Assembly (NCBI RefSeq): GCF_965199065.1
Contig: NZ_CBDAQN010000001.1
Location: forward strand, 1,302,001-1,366,000
Direction of reading: 5' to 3'
Origin: Acidisoma sp965199065
GTDB taxonomy: Bacteria > Pseudomonadota > Alphaproteobacteria > Acetobacterales > Acetobacteraceae
Length of the DNA: 64,000 nt
The notes below the pieces were generated by a model. The model worked only from the letters and a program-made list of their open reading frames with translations. It was not told the origin of the DNA and did not search any database. Positions 1 to 9,735 of the stretch are shown piece by piece (the first letter of the stretch is position 1; each line of letters opens with the position of its first letter). The position numbers and the translations under genes are program-made.

Positions 1-1
1 C

Positions 2-490
2 GTGCTCGGCGTGCTCTACGAGAGCATCATCCATCCGGTGACGATCCTCTCGACGTTGCCCTCTGCGGGCATCGGCGCGCTGCTGGCCCTTATCGTGACC
101 GGCAACGACCTTTCGATCGTCGCGCTGGTCGGCGTGGTGCTGCTGATGGGCATCGTGAAGAAGAATGCGATCATGATGATCGACTTCGCCATCGAGGCGC
201 AGCATTCGGGCCGGAAGACCCCGGCACAGGCAATCGAACAGGCCTGCCTGCTGCGTTTCCGCCCCATCATGATGACGACGATGGCGGCGTTGCTCGGCGC
301 CATCCCCCTCGTGCTGCAAGGCGGGGCCGGGTCGGAGCTGCGGCGGCCACTCGGCATCACCATCGTCGGCGGGCTGCTGCTCAGCCAGTTGCTGACGCTC
401 TACACAACGCCCGTGATCTATCTGGCGATGGAGCGGCTGCGCCCCGTGCCGCGCCGCCGGACCGCGGGCGTCGCCCACCCGGCCGAGTAA
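2..490 (+). CDS. RND efflux permease, C-terminal part only (cut by window start)
   Basis: This is the last 162 residues of an inner-membrane RND drug/proton antiporter; the rest lies before the window. It covers the final transmembrane bundle. The proton-relay stretch with MGIVKKNAIMMIDFA (TM10) and the RFRPIMMTTMAALLGAIPL segment (TM11) are plain, and the protein ends in a short Arg/Pro-rich tail. It is strongly similar to the matching end of the next gene, which starts 6 bases after this stop. Two RND permeases in tandem is the MdtB-MdtC arrangement, in which the two subunits form one heterotrimeric pump, so this is probably the MdtB-like partner. Any adaptor (MdtA-like) gene would lie further upstream, out of view. 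The family is certain; the substrate is unknown. Confidence 0.93.
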   Translation: MLGVLYESIIHPVTILSTLPSAGIGALLALIVTGNDLSIVALVGVVLLMGIVKKNAIMMIDFAIEAQHSGRKTPAQAIEQACLLRFRPIMMTTMAALLGAIPLVLQGGAGSELRRPLGITIVGGLLLSQLLTLYTTPVIYLAMERLRPVPRRRTAGVAHPAE

Positions 491-496
491 CGCCGC

Positions 497-3400
497 TTGT
501 CGATCTCCACGCCCTTCATTCGCCGCCCGATCGGCACCATCCTGCTGGCGATCGGGCTGATGCTGGCGGGCGCGGTCGCCTACAAGTTCCTGCCGGTCGC
601 GTCCCTGCCAAATGTCGATCTACCGGCGGTCGTGGTGTTCGCGAGCCGCCCCGGCGCCAGCCCCGAGACGATCGCCAACTCGATCGCGGCACCCCTGGAA
701 CGGCATCTCGGCCAGATCGCCGGGATCAACGAACTGACCTCGATCAACTCGCTCGGCTCGACCTCGATCATCTGCATCTTCGACATCGACCGGAACATCA
801 ACTCCGCCGCCGCGGACGTGCAGGAAGCGATCAACGCCTCGGAGGCGGATCTGCCCTCCGATCTCCCGAGCGCGCCCTACTACCGCAAATTCAATCCCTC
901 CGACGCGCCGGTGCTGACGATCGCACTGACCTCCGACACCTTGTCGATTGCCCAGATTTACGACGCGGTCGACACCATCCTGGCGCAGCGGCTGTCGCAG
1001 GCCCCCGGCGTCGCGGAGGTGACCGAGAGCGGCGCCGACAAGCCGGCGGTGCGCGTGCAACTCGATCCCACACGGGTCGCGCTCAGCGGCCTCTCCGGCG
1101 AGACGATCAGCCAGAATATCGGCAACTCGAATGTCATCCAGCCGATCGGAAGCATCCAGGGGCCGGACCGCGCCTTCACTTTACTCGTCAACGGGCAGAT
1201 CACCTCGGCCAAGCAGTACGGCAACCTGGTGATGGCCAAAGGCACCGATGGCGTCTTGCATCTGCGCGACCTCGGCCATGTCATCGACAGCGTGGCGACG
1301 TTGCGCCTCGCGGCCTGGAGCGGTCAGAAGCCGGCGATTTTGCTCGACATCACCAAGGAGCCGGGCGCCAACGTCATCCAGACCGTCGACGGGGTGAAGG
1401 CGCTCCTCCCGGGGATCATGAAGCTGATGCCGAGCGGCATTCACGTCACGATCCTGACCGACCGCACGACCACGATCCGGGCAAGCGTCGCGGACGTTCA
1501 GTACACGCTGATGATCACCGTGCTGCTGGTGTTGGCGGTCGTGCTCGTCTTCCTGCAGCAGACGGTGCTGACGATCGCGGCCGGCGTCACGATCCCGCTT
1601 TCGATCGCCGGCACGCTCGCCGGCATGTGGTTCGAGGGCTTCACGATCGACAACTTCTCGCTCCTCGCGATCACCATCTCCGTGGGCTTCGTCGTCGACG
1701 ACGCCATCGTCATGATCGAGAACATCCACGCGCAGGTCGAGCGCGGGATGCCGCCGCTGCGGGCCGCGCTCCGGGGCGCCGGGCAGATCGGCTTCACCGT
1801 GATGTCCATCACCATCTCGCTGGTCGCCGTGTTCTCGCCGATGGTCTTCATGCCCGGCATCATGGGTGAGTTGTTCCACGAGTTCGCGATGACGCTGGTG
1901 ATGGCGGTGGTCGTGTCGGGCGTGGTCTCGCTGACGGTCACGCCGATGATCTGCGCCTGGTTCATGCGCCGTGAGGCACCGCTGGTGAGGCCGGGAATCC
2001 TGGGCCGTGGCGGCCGCAGGCTCGGCGCGGCCTTCGAGCGCGGCTTTCGCGCCGTGCTGCGAGGCTATGGCCGCAGCCTCGACTGGGTGTTGCGCCACCG
2101 CATCCTGATGAACCTTGTGACCCTCGGCACCGTCATCCTCACCGTCTGGCTCTACACCGTCGTGCCCAAGAGCTTCCTGCCGAGCGAGGATACCGGTCTT
2201 CTCATGGGCCAGACCATCGCCAACCCCGACATCTCGTTCAAAGCCATGGAGAAGCTGCAGCGGCGCGTGGTGGCGGTATTGCTGAAGGACCCCGCGATCG
2301 ACCAGGTCGGCTCGCGCATCGGTGTCGCGAACGGGTTTTCCTCGCTCAATCGAGGCACACTCTTCGTGTCGCTCAAGCCGATGAACGAGCGCCATGTCTC
2401 GGACCAGACGGTTATCGCGCGGCTCCGTGCTCCGCTTGCGCGCATTGCCGGCATCCAGTCCTACCTTATTCCGCAGGAGGACCTCCGCACCGGCGGCCGC
2501 CAAAGCGCCAGCGACTACGACTACGTCCTGAGCGGCGACAATCTGCAGGAGTTACAGCTCTGGTCGCAGAAACTTGAAGACAAGCTGAAGACGATACCGC
2601 AGCTCACCGACATCTCCAGCGATCAGGACAAGGCGGGGCCGGAAGCCGATGTCGTCGTCGACCGCGCCGCCGCATCCCGCATGAACGTGTCGATGATGGC
2701 AATCGACGAAGCCCTCAACAACAGCTTCGCACAGCGCCAGATTTCCACGATCTATCAGCAGCGGAACCAGTACAAGGTCGTGCTGGAAGCGTTGCCCGGT
2801 CTACAGATCGATCCATCCCAGCTCGACCGCGTCTATGTCGGCAGCAACACCGGGCAACAGGTTCCGCTCTCGGCGTTTACCCACATCACGCGCGCGAGCG
2901 CCCCCCTGACGGTGCGTCATCAAGGCCAGTTTCCGGAGGCGACGGTGAGCTTCAGCCTGAAGCCCGGCGTGACGCTCAGCCAGGCGACGGTTCTGCTTCA
3001 GCAGGCGGGCCAGGCGATCTTCCTGCCCGGTGACATCCACACGGCTTTCGCCGGGAACGCCCAGCTGTTCAAGCAATCGGCAAGTTCGATACCGCTCTTG
3101 CTGCTCGCGGCGCTGCTGGCAATCTATATCGTGCTTGGCGTTCTCTACGAGAGTTTGACACAGCCTTTGACGATCTTGTCGACGCTGCCGTCGGCGGGTA
3201 TCGGCGCCCTCCTGGCTCTGCTGGCGACAGGCACGCCGCTTTCGATCATTGCGATAATCGGCATTTTCTTGCTGATGGGCATCGTCAAAAAGAACGCGAT
3301 CATGATGGTGGATTTTGCGCTCGCCGCTGAGCGCCAGCGTGGCCTCGCGCCGATCGATGCGATCAGGGAGGCGAGCATCGCCCGCTTCCGGCCGATCATC

Positions 3401-3601
3401 ATGACGACGCTTGCGGCGTTGCTCGGCGCGCTGCCGCTCGCCTTCTCGTTTGGGATTGGCTACGAATATCGCCGTCCGCTCGGCATTGCCATCATCGGCG
3501 GCCTCATCGTTTCCCAAATGCTGACGCTCTACACGACGCCGGTTATCTATGTTGCACTGCAACGTAAACCGCAGCGGGTAAAACATAAAGTGCCCGCCTA
3601 A
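497..3601 (+). CDS. MdtC-like RND multidrug efflux permease
   Basis: Complete RND inner-membrane transporter of 1034 residues, the normal family length. It would export drugs or other amphiphiles using proton influx, together with a periplasmic adaptor and an outer-membrane channel. TM1 starts almost at the N-terminus after TPFIRRPIGTILL. The TM4 proton-relay pair is Asp401-Asp402 in GFVVDDAIVMIEN and the TM10 lysines are Lys931-Lys932 in MGIVKKNAIMM. The large periplasmic loops lie between TM1/TM2 and TM7/TM8. Translation most likely starts at a TTG 6 bases after the previous permease stop, because TM1 begins within ten residues of it. Tandem pairing suggests an MdtBC-type heteromeric pump. 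No outer-membrane factor gene follows; the next gene is a regulator 216 bases away. Confidence 0.95.
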   Translation: MSISTPFIRRPIGTILLAIGLMLAGAVAYKFLPVASLPNVDLPAVVVFASRPGASPETIANSIAAPLERHLGQIAGINELTSINSLGSTSIICIFDIDRNINSAAADVQEAINASEADLPSDLPSAPYYRKFNPSDAPVLTIALTSDTLSIAQIYDAVDTILAQRLSQAPGVAEVTESGADKPAVRVQLDPTRVALSGLSGETISQNIGNSNVIQPIGSIQGPDRAFTLLVNGQITSAKQYGNLVMAKGTDGVLHLRDLGHVIDSVATLRLAAWSGQKPAILLDITKEPGANVIQTVDGVKALLPGIMKLMPSGIHVTILTDRTTTIRASVADVQYTLMITVLLVLAVVLVFLQQTVLTIAAGVTIPLSIAGTLAGMWFEGFTIDNFSLLAITISVGFVVDDAIVMIENIHAQVERGMPPLRAALRGAGQIGFTVMSITISLVAVFSPMVFMPGIMGELFHEFAMTLVMAVVVSGVVSLTVTPMICAWFMRREAPLVRPGILGRGGRRLGAAFERGFRAVLRGYGRSLDWVLRHRILMNLVTLGTVILTVWLYTVVPKSFLPSEDTGLLMGQTIANPDISFKAMEKLQRRVVAVLLKDPAIDQVGSRIGVANGFSSLNRGTLFVSLKPMNERHVSDQTVIARLRAPLARIAGIQSYLIPQEDLRTGGRQSASDYDYVLSGDNLQELQLWSQKLEDKLKTIPQLTDISSDQDKAGPEADVVVDRAAASRMNVSMMAIDEALNNSFAQRQISTIYQQRNQYKVVLEALPGLQIDPSQLDRVYVGSNTGQQVPLSAFTHITRASAPLTVRHQGQFPEATVSFSLKPGVTLSQATVLLQQAGQAIFLPGDIHTAFAGNAQLFKQSASSIPLLLLAALLAIYIVLGVLYESLTQPLTILSTLPSAGIGALLALLATGTPLSIIAIIGIFLLMGIVKKNAIMMVDFALAAERQRGLAPIDAIREASIARFRPIIMTTLAALLGALPLAFSFGIGYEYRRPLGIAIIGGLIVSQMLTLYTTPVIYVALQRKPQRVKHKVPA

Positions 3602-3686
3602 GTCTTTCGGATAGTTCTGCCGCATCGCAACATTTGTGCACCCGGACGACATGCTGTTCTCGTCTTAGGTTGCATGTCAAATGCAC

Positions 3687-3698
3687 GGTCCGCGGACC
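3687..3698. promoter_or_regulatory. Perfect 12-bp palindrome upstream of the IclR gene, candidate operator
   Basis: GGTCCGCGGACC is an exact inverted repeat lying 120 bases upstream of the chosen start of the IclR-type regulator and 86 bases after the RND permease stop. IclR-family proteins often bind short palindromes in their own promoter region, so it may be an autoregulatory site. That role is inference: short GC-rich palindromes are also expected by chance in DNA of this composition. Confidence 0.3.
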
Positions 3699-3817
3699 CT
3701 CTGGACTGTTGCACCCCGCCCGATTATGGCCACATATCTCGATGCACGACCGGCGTTTCAAACCGGGTAATCGTCCCGGATGCGCTGTCGCGATCTGTGG
3801 CGGGGAGGAGCGATGTC

Positions 3818-4714
3818 ATGGACGCCGAAATAAACTCATTTTCCGCAGAAGACGGTCCCACCACGACGCGATCGCGGATGAGCGGTCTCTTGCGTGCGAC
3901 GCAGGTGCTCGACCGGCTGGTGGTCGAAGGCAAGGCCACATCGGCCTATGATCTCGCCAAGGCAATCCATGCCCCGGTCTCGACCATCTACGGGGTTGTG
4001 GACGCGCTGGTGCAGGCGGGGCTGCTGGAACGCGATGCTGCTGGCGCGGTGTGGTTCGGCAGCCGGATGTATCATTATGGCCTTGCCTACGGGCGGAACG
4101 TAGACCTCCTGCGGGAAGCGCGGATCGAGATGCGACGGCTCGCCCAGGAGCTTGGCGAGACCGTCCAGATATGCGCCCGGCATGAGGGGTTCGTGGTCAT
4201 CCAGGACATGGCCGAGGCCTCCCGCAACCTGCGGGTTTCCAGCCGGATCGGCGCGCGGGTGCCAATCAACTGGAGTGTCTCAGGCCGCTTCTTCCTGGCA
4301 CATCTTCCGCAGCACGAGCAGTTGGAGATCTTCCGTCACAATGCCGTCCCTTCGGCCACCGGACGCGCGCCTTTAGACCCCGCGCAATTCGTGGCATTGA
4401 GCGAGGAGGCGCGCCGCCTAGGCTACGCCAGCCAGCTGAGCGGCACGGACGAGGGCATCGCCTGTATCGCGGCGCCGGTCACCAACGCGTCGGGCATCTG
4501 CGAGATGACCATCAGCATCATCATGCCGGAACTCCGTGTGCGCGAGTCGATGGACGGCTACGCATCCGCGGTGCGGGATGCGGCTGCGCGGATCGAGGCC
4601 CGGGTCGGCTGGAGGCCGTTCGGGCCTATGCCGACCGTAAAGTCGCCGGGTTCGCTCGCGAGAGAGATCAGCCCTGCCGAGCCCGCCTTCACGCGGTACG
4701 AGGTCATGGCCTAG
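3818..4714 (+). CDS. IclR-family transcriptional regulator
   Basis: A 298-residue DNA-binding regulator. Residues about 18-75 form the winged helix-turn-helix (RATQVLDRLVVEGKATSAYDLAKA then a recognition helix around PVSTIYGVVDALVQ). Residues about 90-270 form the IclR effector-binding domain, with the typical RIGARVPINWSVSGRFFLAH stretch. The reading frame is open further upstream, but the ATG at 3818 is chosen because a strong ribosome site, GGGGAGGAG, ends 7 bases before it and the HTH then begins where it should. IclR regulators usually control neighbouring catabolic or transport genes. The RND pair upstream on the same strand is one possible target; the tRNA downstream is unrelated. The effector cannot be told from the sequence. 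Confidence 0.92.
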   Translation: MDAEINSFSAEDGPTTTRSRMSGLLRATQVLDRLVVEGKATSAYDLAKAIHAPVSTIYGVVDALVQAGLLERDAAGAVWFGSRMYHYGLAYGRNVDLLREARIEMRRLAQELGETVQICARHEGFVVIQDMAEASRNLRVSSRIGARVPINWSVSGRFFLAHLPQHEQLEIFRHNAVPSATGRAPLDPAQFVALSEEARRLGYASQLSGTDEGIACIAAPVTNASGICEMTISIIMPELRVRESMDGYASAVRDAAARIEARVGWRPFGPMPTVKSPGSLAREISPAEPAFTRYEVMA

Positions 4715-4777
4715 CAGCCGGATCGGCACTTGCGGGTTGCGGCGGCTGAGGAACCTACCTATAAGCCGCATCCCTGT

Positions 4778-4867
<90 letters not shown>

Positions 4868-4887
4868 CGCGCTGTGGCATCGACGCC

Positions 4888-5469
4888 TCAGGCGGCGCTT
4901 TCATCCTGAGCGCAGACGCGGGTCCAAAGCACATCGAAGGATGCGTCGTCGCTCTCCAGGATCGTCGACTGCGTCTGGCCGAAGACCGAGATGAACCGCT
5001 GCGCTCCGCTCGCGTTGTTATATCCGGATGTGCCAGCCACCTCGCCACAGAAGCTTACCACGTGACCCGCCGCCACATCGACGTAGCTGCCGGAGAAACT
5101 GGTGTATCCAGGGCGCGCGAGCGCATGCTGGACGGCTCTCACGCCAGAGATCCACACCGATCGCTGTAGAGGATCCGAGTAGACCGTCGGCGGCCGCAAC
5201 GGATCGTCCACCGCAACCTGTGCCGTTTTCGCGGTCCGCACGGGTATATGTGGGACACCACCGAGATGCACTGCGTAGGCTGCTGACAGCATCAAAGGCA
5301 CTGCGACAAACAACAACAGAACGCGGGGGCCGCGCCGAACCGCCGACCTGGAGATAGTTGCACTCCCAGGCGCGGCGTCTGGCATAGGTGCTTGAAGGCC
5401 GCACTCGGGACAAGTGGCAGTTCCGGGCCTCAGTGCCGTGTCGCACCACAGGCACGCTACGATAGCCAT
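4888..5469 (-). CDS. Zinc-ribbon, single-TM protein of unknown function
   Basis: A 193-residue protein I cannot assign to a pathway. The N-terminus holds a zinc ribbon (Cys6-x2-Cys9 and Cys20-x2-Cys23), then a basic patch and one transmembrane helix at about 49-68. The rest would face the periplasm. The C-terminal half carries SFCGEVAG followed by a YNNASGAQRFI stretch; this pattern recalls small conserved domains in many proteobacterial proteins of unknown role, in which a CG-E motif is followed by an aromatic-rich RFI segment. It sits alone, convergent with the tRNA-Ser and beside an AT-rich spacer. Probably a real gene, given its conserved-looking motifs and coherent topology. Confidence 0.7.
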   Translation of the reverse strand: MAIVACLWCDTALRPGTATCPECGLQAPMPDAAPGSATISRSAVRRGPRVLLLFVAVPLMLSAAYAVHLGGVPHIPVRTAKTAQVAVDDPLRPPTVYSDPLQRSVWISGVRAVQHALARPGYTSFSGSYVDVAAGHVVSFCGEVAGTSGYNNASGAQRFISVFGQTQSTILESDDASFDVLWTRVCAQDESAA

Positions 5470-5747
5470 TTGTCACTCCGCCACTAACCAAAACGCTACA
5501 ACGAACTAATCACACCTACCCTCTCGCCGCGGAATCTCTAGTCAACTTCCCGTGATGAAAATCATTTGAAGCTGTGCAAGACCTATTTGGGGCTCGACAC
5601 GCAGATTTGTGGTAAAGATTTCTTGGACAAAACAATGGATTAGCTGCGCGGCTTCGGCTCGTGTCCAGCCGAGCCTCCTCCCGGTTCAGGGGCAGCCTTG
5701 CGGGAGGTTAGAAACGTGCGGAAATGACGACAGTCAGCAGCGCCGCG
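5470..5747. other. Intergenic spacer with two stem-loops, AT-rich core
   Basis: No convincing gene. Bases 5581-5640 are only 25/60 G+C, far below the neighbours. Two inverted repeats lie nearer the glcF end: GGCTCG (5656-5661) with CGAGCC (5670-5675), and CCTCCCG (5677-5683) with CGGGAGG (5701-5707). They lie just past the glcF stop and might help end the glc transcript, but there is no T-run, so this is a weak call. Confidence 0.4.
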
Positions 5748-7070
5748 TTACGCTACAGGCGCACGCGCGACGATGCCCGCGGGTTGTGGTCCACCCGCCA
5801 TCCAGTCCAGAAGCTCCACGGTGTGGATGACAGGCAACCCACCACCGGAAAGCTGGGTTATGCACCCGATGTTTCCTGCCGCGACCAGATCGGGCTTGCG
5901 CGCCGTCAGTGTCTCCAGCTTGCGCTCCCGAAGACGGCCGGCGATTTCGGGTTGAACGATGTTGTAGGTGCCTGCCGAGCCGCAGCAGAGATGAGGGTCG
6001 GCGGGCTCGACCACCTTGAAGCCGGCCCGGCGCAGCAAGGCCTTCGGCTCCGCCGTTACGCGCTGGCCATGTTGAAGGCTGCAGGCGGAATGGTAGGCGA
6101 CCGTCAGGCCCGGAGCAGGACGGGTCGGCGCGTAGTCGATTCGCGCCAGATACTCGCTGATGTCCGCCGCCAAGGCCGAGACGCGCTCCGCGCGAAGTCG
6201 CTCCGGCTCGGGCTCGGTCCGGAACATGAAGCCGTAATCCTTCACCGTCGTCCCGCAGCCCGAGGTGTTGATGAGGATAGCATCCAGCCCCTCACCCTCG
6301 ATCTCGCGGCTCCAGCCGTCGATCGCCGCCTTCGCAGCGGCCATGGCAGGATCGTGCTTGCCCATATGATGGGTGAGCGCACCGCAACAGCCGACGCCAG
6401 GGGCGATGACCACCTCGATGCCTAGGCGCGTCAGCAGCCGGATGGTGGCCTCGTTGATCGCCGGCGCGAGCACCGTTTGCGCGCAGCCCGTGAGCAGCGC
6501 CACCCGCCCGCGGCGCTCACCCTGAGCGCGATGGACCTGCGGCGCCTGCGCCGCGCTCGGCGGCGGGAGGTGCGCGGGAGCCAGGGTCAGCATCGCCCGA
6601 AGACGCTGAGCAAGCATGCCCTTTCCGCGAATGAGCCCGGCAAGGGGGCGTCCGGCTCGTGCGCCCTGCAGAGCCAGACGGAATAGCCGCGGGTTGGGCA
6701 GCACGCGGGACAGCACGTCCCGCATGAGCCGCTCATGCCAGGGCCGTGTGTATGTCTCCTCGATATACCGCCGCGCATGGTCGACGAGGTGCATGTAGTT
6801 CACGCCCGAGGGGCAGGTCGTCATGCAGGAGAGGCAGGAGAGGCAGCGATCCACATGCCGCACGACCTCCTCCGTCGCCGGACGGCCGGATTCCAGCATG
6901 TCCTTGATGAGGTAGATGCGTCCGCGCGGGCTATCGAGTTCATCGCCCAGCAGCACGAAGGTCGGGCAGGTCGCGGTGCAGAAGCCGCAATGGACGCAGG
7001 TGCGTAGAACCTGATTGGAGGAAGCCGTCTCCGGGTCACGCAGCTGATCGGCGGTGAAGTTCGTTTGCAT
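5748..7070 (-). CDS. glcF: Glycolate oxidase iron-sulfur subunit
   Basis: GlcF, 440 residues: the electron-transfer subunit of membrane-associated glycolate oxidase (glycolate to glyoxylate, electrons to the quinone pool). Two 4Fe-4S motifs are complete: Cys25, 28, 31, 35 in CVHCGFCTATCP and Cys77, 80, 83, 87 in CLSCLSCMTTCP. Two CCG-type cysteine-rich segments follow in the C-terminal half (GVGCCGALTHH and LCCGSAGTYN), as in heterodisulfide-reductase-like proteins. It is the last gene of a glcD-glcE-glcF run on the minus strand; glcE ends 3 bases before its start. No glcC regulator, permease or malate synthase is visible nearby. Confidence 0.96.
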   Translation of the reverse strand: MQTNFTADQLRDPETASSNQVLRTCVHCGFCTATCPTFVLLGDELDSPRGRIYLIKDMLESGRPATEEVVRHVDRCLSCLSCMTTCPSGVNYMHLVDHARRYIEETYTRPWHERLMRDVLSRVLPNPRLFRLALQGARAGRPLAGLIRGKGMLAQRLRAMLTLAPAHLPPPSAAQAPQVHRAQGERRGRVALLTGCAQTVLAPAINEATIRLLTRLGIEVVIAPGVGCCGALTHHMGKHDPAMAAAKAAIDGWSREIEGEGLDAILINTSGCGTTVKDYGFMFRTEPEPERLRAERVSALAADISEYLARIDYAPTRPAPGLTVAYHSACSLQHGQRVTAEPKALLRRAGFKVVEPADPHLCCGSAGTYNIVQPEIAGRLRERKLETLTARKPDLVAAGNIGCITQLSGGGLPVIHTVELLDWMAGGPQPAGIVARAPVA

Positions 7071-7073
7071 GAC

Positions 7074-8285
7074 CTATAGTCCCGCGTAGAGGCGCCCAGG
7101 ATTGAGAATACCAGCGGGGTCCAGCGCGCCCTTGACCCGGCGGGTTATGGCGGCGAGCGCAGCCACCTCGGGCGGCACGACATCAACCGCCGCGCGCAGA
7201 GGTTCGGGCGCCCGCATCAGCGTCCAGGTGCCGCCCTGAACCCGGACGGTGTCAGCAATGGCCGTATGCAGCGCCTCGGTGCCGGGGCCCGCGAGCCAGA
7301 CCCGTCCGCCACTCCAATCGAGGAAGCCACGAGCACCCGCCGCCGAGGCCGCCATCAACACGCGCGGACCCAGCGACGGCCGGGTGGAAACCAGCCACAC
7401 CGCCTCGCCCGGCGAGATCTCGATCGGCGTTACATCGCGGATCGCCTTCCAGACGGTGCGGCTGGCGCCATCGTCGAGGATCTGAGCGGTGCCGAATGCG
7501 GCCAGGTCGTCCGCGAGCCGGCCAAGCCGGTAGATGACGCTGGGAGCGAACTCCTCCATCCGGATGACCGCCGCCGAACCCGCGCCGAGCGCCGGGACCG
7601 CGTCCGCTGCCCAGGCCGGAAGCCAGGCCGCGCCGGAGACGCCATAGGGCGAGCCCATCGCGGCGGACAGCGCCGCCACGCCCTGCGCTGCATCCAGCCC
7701 GCGGATGACGAGCGAGCCCGTGCTCTCGGGTGCGGGCAGCACCTTGACCGTGATCTCCGTCAACACGCCGAGGGTGCCGTGGCTGCCGGTCAGCAGCTTG
7801 CAGAGGTCGAGCCCGGTGACGTTCTTCAGCACACGGCCGCCCGAGCGGATGACCTCGCCGCGTCCGTTCACGGCGCGAATGCCCATGACGTGGTCGCGCA
7901 TCGCGCCCCAGGCGATCCTGCGCGGGCCGCTGAGATTGGTGGCGACAATGCCTCCCCAGCTTTGCGCCCGGGAGCCGCCCAACAGAGCCGAAAGATCCGG
8001 TGGCTCGGCGATGAGGTGCTGATTGTGCTCGGCCAGCGCCGCCTCGATCTCGCTCACCGGCGTGCCGGCGCGCGCCGAGAGGATCAGCTCGCGCGGCGAG
8101 TAGAGCGTGATGCCGGTGAGGTTGCGGGTGGAAAGCGTCCGCGCCGACTGCACCGGCCGCAACATGCCGGCTTTGCTGCCGAAGCCCTCGATGCTGAGCG
8201 GCTCGCGACGATCCGTCGCCTCCTGGATGACGGTCGCAACGCCCGCCTCATCGGCAGGCGCCTCCGCATAGGTCAGGCCACTCAT
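7074..8285 (-). CDS. glcE: Glycolate oxidase FAD-binding subunit GlcE
   Basis: GlcE, 403 residues, the second flavoprotein-like subunit of glycolate oxidase. The N-terminal half is a PCMH-type FAD-binding domain with a shortened version of the GlcD fold: LSARAGTPVSEIEAALAEHN, then SRAQSWGGIVATNLSGPRR and the RVLKNVTGLDLCKLLTGSHG segment that lines the flavin site. The C-terminus ends in DPAGILNPGRLYAGL, the usual family ending. It lies between glcD (25 bases upstream) and glcF (3 bases downstream) and is surely co-transcribed with both. Start is the ATG at 8285. Confidence 0.95.
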   Translation of the reverse strand: MSGLTYAEAPADEAGVATVIQEATDRREPLSIEGFGSKAGMLRPVQSARTLSTRNLTGITLYSPRELILSARAGTPVSEIEAALAEHNQHLIAEPPDLSALLGGSRAQSWGGIVATNLSGPRRIAWGAMRDHVMGIRAVNGRGEVIRSGGRVLKNVTGLDLCKLLTGSHGTLGVLTEITVKVLPAPESTGSLVIRGLDAAQGVAALSAAMGSPYGVSGAAWLPAWAADAVPALGAGSAAVIRMEEFAPSVIYRLGRLADDLAAFGTAQILDDGASRTVWKAIRDVTPIEISPGEAVWLVSTRPSLGPRVLMAASAAGARGFLDWSGGRVWLAGPGTEALHTAIADTVRVQGGTWTLMRAPEPLRAAVDVVPPEVAALAAITRRVKGALDPAGILNPGRLYAGL

Positions 8286-8310
8286 CGCAGCAGGAAGCTT
8301 TCAACCATCA

Positions 8311-9735
8311 TCATGCCGCCAGCAACGGAAAGACCTTGGCAGGGTTGAGTAACCAACCCGCATCGAAGGCCGATTTCAAAAGCCGTTGCTGCGTCAACTC
8401 CGTCTCGGTGAACTGCACATGCATGAGGTCGCGCTTTTCGACGCCGACGCCGTGCTCGCCGGTCAGGCAACCGCCGACCTCGACGCAGAGCGTGAGGATG
8501 TCGGCGCCGAACTGCTCGGCTTTGTGGAAGCTCTCCGGGTCGTTGGCGTCGAACATGATGAGCGGGTGCAGGTTGCCGTCACCGGCGTGGAAGATGTTGG
8601 CGACCTTGAGGCCGTAGCTCTCGCTCATCGCGCCGATCTTCGCGAGCACGTCGGCCAGCCGGCTCGTCGGGATCGTGCCGTCCATGCAGAGGTAATCGGG
8701 GCTGATGCGGCCGACGGCTCCGAACGCGCCCTTGCGGCCCTTCCAGATCGCCGCGCTCTCCTCGGCCGATTGCGAGACCTTGAGGCTGATCGGGTCGAAC
8801 TCGGCGCAGATGGCGCGGATGCGGTCGAGCAACGCGTCCTGCTCGGCGACCGAGCCCTCGACCTCGATGATGAGCATGGCCTCGGCATCGAGCGGGTAGT
8901 TGGCGTGGGCGAAGGCCTCGCAGGCATGGATCGCCGGGCGGTCCATGAACTCCAGCGCCACCGGAATGATGCCCGAGCCGATGATGCGATCCACGCAGGC
9001 GCCGGCGACCTCGTTCGAGCGAAAGGCGGCCAGCATCGCGCGCTGGCCCTCGGCGGCACGCAGGATGCGGACGGTGACTTCCGAGACCATGGCGAGCTGG
9101 CCCTCGCTGCCCGTCAGCAAGCCGAGCCAGTCGTAGCCAGCGGCATCGAGGTGGGCGCCGCCAATGTCGAGGATGTCGCCCTCGATGGTGACGATCTTGA
9201 GCCCGAGCAGGTTGTTGGCGGTGACGCCATACTTGAGGCAATGGGCGCCCCCGGAATTCATGCCCACGTTGCCGCCGATCATGCAGGCTAGCTGGCTGGA
9301 CGGGTCCGGCGCGTAGAAGAAGCCGTCCGCCTGCATGGCGGCGGTGATGCCGAGGTTCGTGACGCCCGCCTGCACCACGGCGAGGCGATCCGCATAGTCG
9401 ATCTCGAGGATACGGTTCATCCGCATCATGCCCACGACGACGGCATCGGCGAGCGGCAGCGCGCCGCCCGACAGGCTGGTGCCGGCACCGCGAGGGATGA
9501 CGCGCGCGCCTTCGCGGTGAAGGAGCTTGAGGACCGCGGCGAGTTGCTCGGTCGTTTCCGGCAGCACGACTGCCATAGGTGGCTGGCGGTAGGCGCTCAG
9601 CCCGTCGGTCTCGTAGGGGCGAAGCCGCAAAGCTTCGGCGATGACCCCGCTTTCGGGCAGCAGCTCGCGCAGCCCTGCAACGATTTGGTCCCGGCGGGCG
9701 AGGACATCGGCTTTCGGTTCCGGCAGTCGGATCAT
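8311..9735 (-). CDS. glcD: Glycolate oxidase catalytic FAD subunit
   Basis: GlcD, 474 residues, the catalytic flavoprotein of the GlcDEF complex; the FAD-linked oxidase family also includes D-lactate dehydrogenases. The PCMH FAD domain shows PRGAGTSLSGGALPLADAVV and CMIGGNVGMNSGGAHCLKYG. The C-terminal cap shows HAGDGNLHPLIMFD and GGCLTGEHGVGVEKR, with the substrate-site histidines typical of the family. Start ATG at 9735 has a good ribosome site (GGGAGGG, about 8 bases upstream). It heads the operon and is divergent from map; the 208-base gap must hold both promoters. Alone it could be read as D-lactate dehydrogenase, but the linked glcE and glcF favour glycolate. Confidence 0.95.
   Translation of the reverse strand: MIRLPEPKADVLARRDQIVAGLRELLPESGVIAEALRLRPYETDGLSAYRQPPMAVVLPETTEQLAAVLKLLHREGARVIPRGAGTSLSGGALPLADAVVVGMMRMNRILEIDYADRLAVVQAGVTNLGITAAMQADGFFYAPDPSSQLACMIGGNVGMNSGGAHCLKYGVTANNLLGLKIVTIEGDILDIGGAHLDAAGYDWLGLLTGSEGQLAMVSEVTVRILRAAEGQRAMLAAFRSNEVAGACVDRIIGSGIIPVALEFMDRPAIHACEAFAHANYPLDAEAMLIIEVEGSVAEQDALLDRIRAICAEFDPISLKVSQSAEESAAIWKGRKGAFGAVGRISPDYLCMDGTIPTSRLADVLAKIGAMSESYGLKVANIFHAGDGNLHPLIMFDANDPESFHKAEQFGADILTLCVEVGGCLTGEHGVGVEKRDLMHVQFTETELTQQRLLKSAFDAGWLLNPAKVFPLLAA

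Noticed and set aside
1181..2503. 440-codon open frame antisense to the MdtC-like permease
   Set aside because: Composition is His/Arg/Asp/Gly-rich with no domain; the permease is complete on the plus strand.
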